Shown here one piece after another: positions 34,717 through 36,002 of a stretch of DNA of 36,002 bases. The stretch covers positions 1 to 36,002 of the forward strand of contig JAQGMR010000062.1 in NCBI GenBank assembly GCA_028292265.1. The letters run 5' to 3'. Every line of letters starts with the position of its first letter. Positions within the stretch are counted from its first letter, which is position 1. Under the pieces are notes generated by a model that saw only the letters and a list, made by a program, of their open reading frames with translations, made no database searches and was not told the origin of the DNA. The translations under genes were made by a program, and so were the position numbers. This DNA is from Herminiimonas sp. (lineage in GTDB: Bacteria; Pseudomonadota; Gammaproteobacteria; Burkholderiales; Burkholderiaceae_D).

Positions 34717-35424
34717 ATGAAGCGTTCAGCATTTGTACGTCACCGTTCTTGCTGCGGCGTAGGGCCAAAGGGGGCGCAGGCAGCAAAGATGTTCGGGACG
34801 GCGTGTCGACTGCTGTCAAATGCGAAAAAGCCGGACTGTGCTCCTGGCTTTACGGCCGATCGAACTTGTAGTCAGCTTCCACAGTTGAGCAACCAAGTTA
34901 ACGTGGAACCGGTTCGCCAGGATTATCGCCGCGACGCGGCCGGGCCCGGCATGTGGACGCTTGTCTTATTCGCAATCCTCGCGTCTATAGCAGTCACACC
35001 CGCACCCGCATTGGCGCAATCCCTTCCAGCCCCCTCCCGCACTATCTACAAATGCACAATCAACGGCAAAGCGTCGTACTCCGACTCGCCATGTTTGGGT
35101 GCAAAAAAAATCGATGTCGAGCCGACCCGCGGATTTAGCAAAGCGACCGGTCGTGAGTTAGTCGGTTCCGACATTCGGCGTGAACAAGCCCACGAAGCGT
35201 TTGCCGACGCGGTCAAGCCACTAACAGGGCTCGATGCGAAACAACTTGATGCACGGGGTCGACGATTTACGTTAACTGCCGTGGCAAGTCGTGAATGTGG
35301 GCGACTGGACCAGGACATGGCAACCGCCGAAGCGGAAGAAAATAGAGTGGATCGGTCGACACTGGGGCCGGCGCAACAGCGTCTATTTAAGCTGCGGCAG
35401 CGCTTTCGCGAGCTTCGGTGCTAA
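34717..35424 (+). CDS. DUF4124-domain protein with signal anchor, start uncertain
   Basis: The C-terminal part is a DUF4124 protein: hydrophobic export segment MWTLVLFAILASIAVTPAPA ending at ALAQ, then the domain RTIYKCTINGKASYSDSPC and a charged helical tail (QQRLFKLRQRFRELRC). DUF4124 proteins are usually periplasmic, of unknown function. Three starts are possible: the ATG at 34576, the ATG at 34717 (AGGA four bases upstream, 235 residues) and the ATG at 34951 (157 residues, signal peptide at the very N-terminus but no ribosome site and no basic n-region). I use 34717 for the ribosome site; the domain itself is the secure part. Confidence 0.7.
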   Translation: MKRSAFVRHRSCCGVGPKGAQAAKMFGTACRLLSNAKKPDCAPGFTADRTCSQLPQLSNQVNVEPVRQDYRRDAAGPGMWTLVLFAILASIAVTPAPALAQSLPAPSRTIYKCTINGKASYSDSPCLGAKKIDVEPTRGFSKATGRELVGSDIRREQAHEAFADAVKPLTGLDAKQLDARGRRFTLTAVASRECGRLDQDMATAEAEENRVDRSTLGPAQQRLFKLRQRFRELRC

Positions 35425-35660
35425 CCCATAGGAACAGAGTGGTGCCGCAAGCTAAGGCACGCCATCATCCGACGCCTGTCACGTTTGCAAAGAGTGTTGA
35501 CCGGTCGCTCAGTCTTCAACGGACGTTAAAGACGGGCTCGCTTTGGGATTCGCCTGTTTAAGCTGTCAACGGCAACTTGAAACTGGCGAAAATCTTGCTG
35601 TCTTTTGCGGGAGCTAGGCTTGCAGCTCACCCGCGCCGATTGAGCATAAGGTCAACACGA

Positions 35661-35797
35661 ATGGGTTAGATTTCAGAATCCGTAGCGCTCTACTGGGACT
35701 TCGAGAACCTCCATGCCGGACTTATTGATGAAGCGCAGGGGCCAGGCTCGTACGCCGCAAGCCGGTTCCGCCCGCAAGACGAAATCATCGATGTATC
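35661..35797 (+). pseudogene. NYN-domain (PIN-like nuclease) gene, 5' fragment interrupted by IS66
   Basis: The plus strand encodes SVALYWDFENLHAGLIDEAQ followed by GPGSYAASRFRPQDEIIDV, the start of an NYN/LabA-type protein with the first catalytic Asp and Asn in YWDFEN. An ATG at 35661, with AAGG about 11 bases upstream, is in frame, but the third codon is TAG (35667-35669), so the gene was already damaged or starts unusually. Homology stops at about 35797, exactly where an IS66-type terminal sequence begins. The rest of the gene should lie beyond the right end of the insertion, outside the window. A minus-strand frame over the same bases is its shadow. Confidence 0.7.
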
Positions 35798-35867
35798 GTA
35801 AGCGTCCACGCAAGGCATCTTGCGCGGCGTGATTTATCAGCTCGAAGTCGTGCGGAGGGGCGCAAAC

Positions 35868-35897
35868 AAGTCCCCACCTATTTTTAAGTGGGGACTT
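35868..35897. repeat. 10-bp perfect inverted repeat just downstream of the tnpC stop
   Basis: AAGTCCCCAC at 35868-35877 pairs with GTGGGGACTT at 35888-35897 around a 10-base AT-rich loop. It begins 5 bases past the stop of the transposase reading on the minus strand and may stop or protect that transcript. No long T-run follows. Confidence 0.65.
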
Positions 35898-35901
35898 ATG
35901 C

Positions 35902-36002
35902 CTAGACGATGTCATTGTCGGCAGTGACGGAAACAGCGCCTGGCAGATTCCACGGCAGCAGTTCATCGACCCGATTCACCGGGTGGTTTGCAATCTGCGA
36001 CA
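35902..36002 (-). CDS. tnpC: IS66 transposase TnpC, C-terminal end (partial)
   Basis: Thirty-three codons on the minus strand, running from the window edge to TAG at 35902-35904, encode [19 protein letters not shown] followed by [13 protein letters not shown]. The [15 protein letters not shown] sequence is the conserved C-terminus of IS66-family TnpC (DDE transposase). The catalytic domain lies outside the window. Whether the element is intact cannot be judged. Confidence 0.85.
   Translation of the reverse strand, partial: SQIANHPVNRVDELLPWNLPGAVSVTADNDIV

Larger units (their letters stand above)
35798..36002 (-). mobile_element. IS66-family insertion sequence, tnpC end (partial)
   Basis: The element begins at 35798 with GTAAGCG, the start typical of IS66-family inverted repeats, and runs past the window edge. 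It carries the 3' end of a TnpC transposase about 100 bases inside the terminus, as usual for this family. IS66 elements duplicate 8 bases on insertion; the left copy should be 35790-35797 (GATGTATC). The boundary coincides with the loss of NYN homology, which supports the placement. The right end and the second target copy are not visible. Confidence 0.75.

Noticed and set aside
35673..35966. 97-residue minus-strand frame at the right edge
   Set aside because: It is the antisense of the NYN fragment joined to an alternative frame of the IS66 end.

Overview
The window looks like an accessory region of a Burkholderiales (beta-proteobacterial) chromosome. The evidence for this is the style of several proteins (DnaK, the outer-membrane phospholipase PldA, a YgiD-type dioxygenase, a PEP-CTERM protein, a DUF4124 protein, and a tyrosine-integrase fragment of a type I associate with Burkholderiales genomes) and moderately GC-rich codon use with AGGAGG-type ribosome sites. 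A PEP-CTERM protein favours the Oxalobacteraceae side of the order, but the genus cannot be fixed from the sequence alone. There is no rRNA, tRNA or CRISPR array that I can recognise.

Left part (1-20 kb): mostly single genes or pairs for redox and stress handling. In order: the 5' end of an unknown minus-strand gene; a MocR-type GntR/aminotransferase regulator divergent from an AhpD-like protein and an HD-domain protein; a PAS-PAS-GGDEF-EAL protein whose GGDEF motif is degenerate while its EAL motifs are intact; a GH79-like lipoprotein glycosidase split by a frameshift; a small stress-protein-like gene; a peroxiredoxin plus cytosolic DsbA-like pair; a YgiD-type extradiol dioxygenase; an orphan dnaK preceded by a possible Cys-rich micro-ORF and followed by a DUF1488-like gene; a pirin; a mercuric-reductase/Lpd-like flavoprotein; a cation diffusion facilitator; pldA; and an FMN reductase.

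Middle (20-26 kb): a decayed zone. It holds a MarR regulator with no convincing start, a peptide-ABC substrate-binding pseudogene (internal TAG, 3' truncated), a TRIC/UPF0126 membrane protein, an M20 amidohydrolase, a LysR-type regulator broken across several frames, and an SDR.

Right part (26-36 kb): a large serine recombinase with an N-terminal Cys4 zinc finger and a small convergent gene overlapping its 3' end. Next is a tightly coupled three-gene operon (flavin monooxygenase, SDR, alpha/beta hydrolase) with ATGA/TTGA-type overlaps, which reads as an oxidative ketone or alcohol degradation module. Then come a tyrosine-integrase 3' fragment, a small zinc-ribbon protein, a PEP-CTERM protein with its own terminator, a DUF4124 protein, and at the right edge an IS66-family element that has inserted into an NYN-domain gene.

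The repeated pattern is horizontal traffic: recombinase, integrase remnant, IS66, and several genes caught in the middle of decay. I see no clear defence or toxin system. The least described elements are the small ORFs (10039-10152, 11476-11637, 27915-28205) and the zinc-finger serine recombinase.
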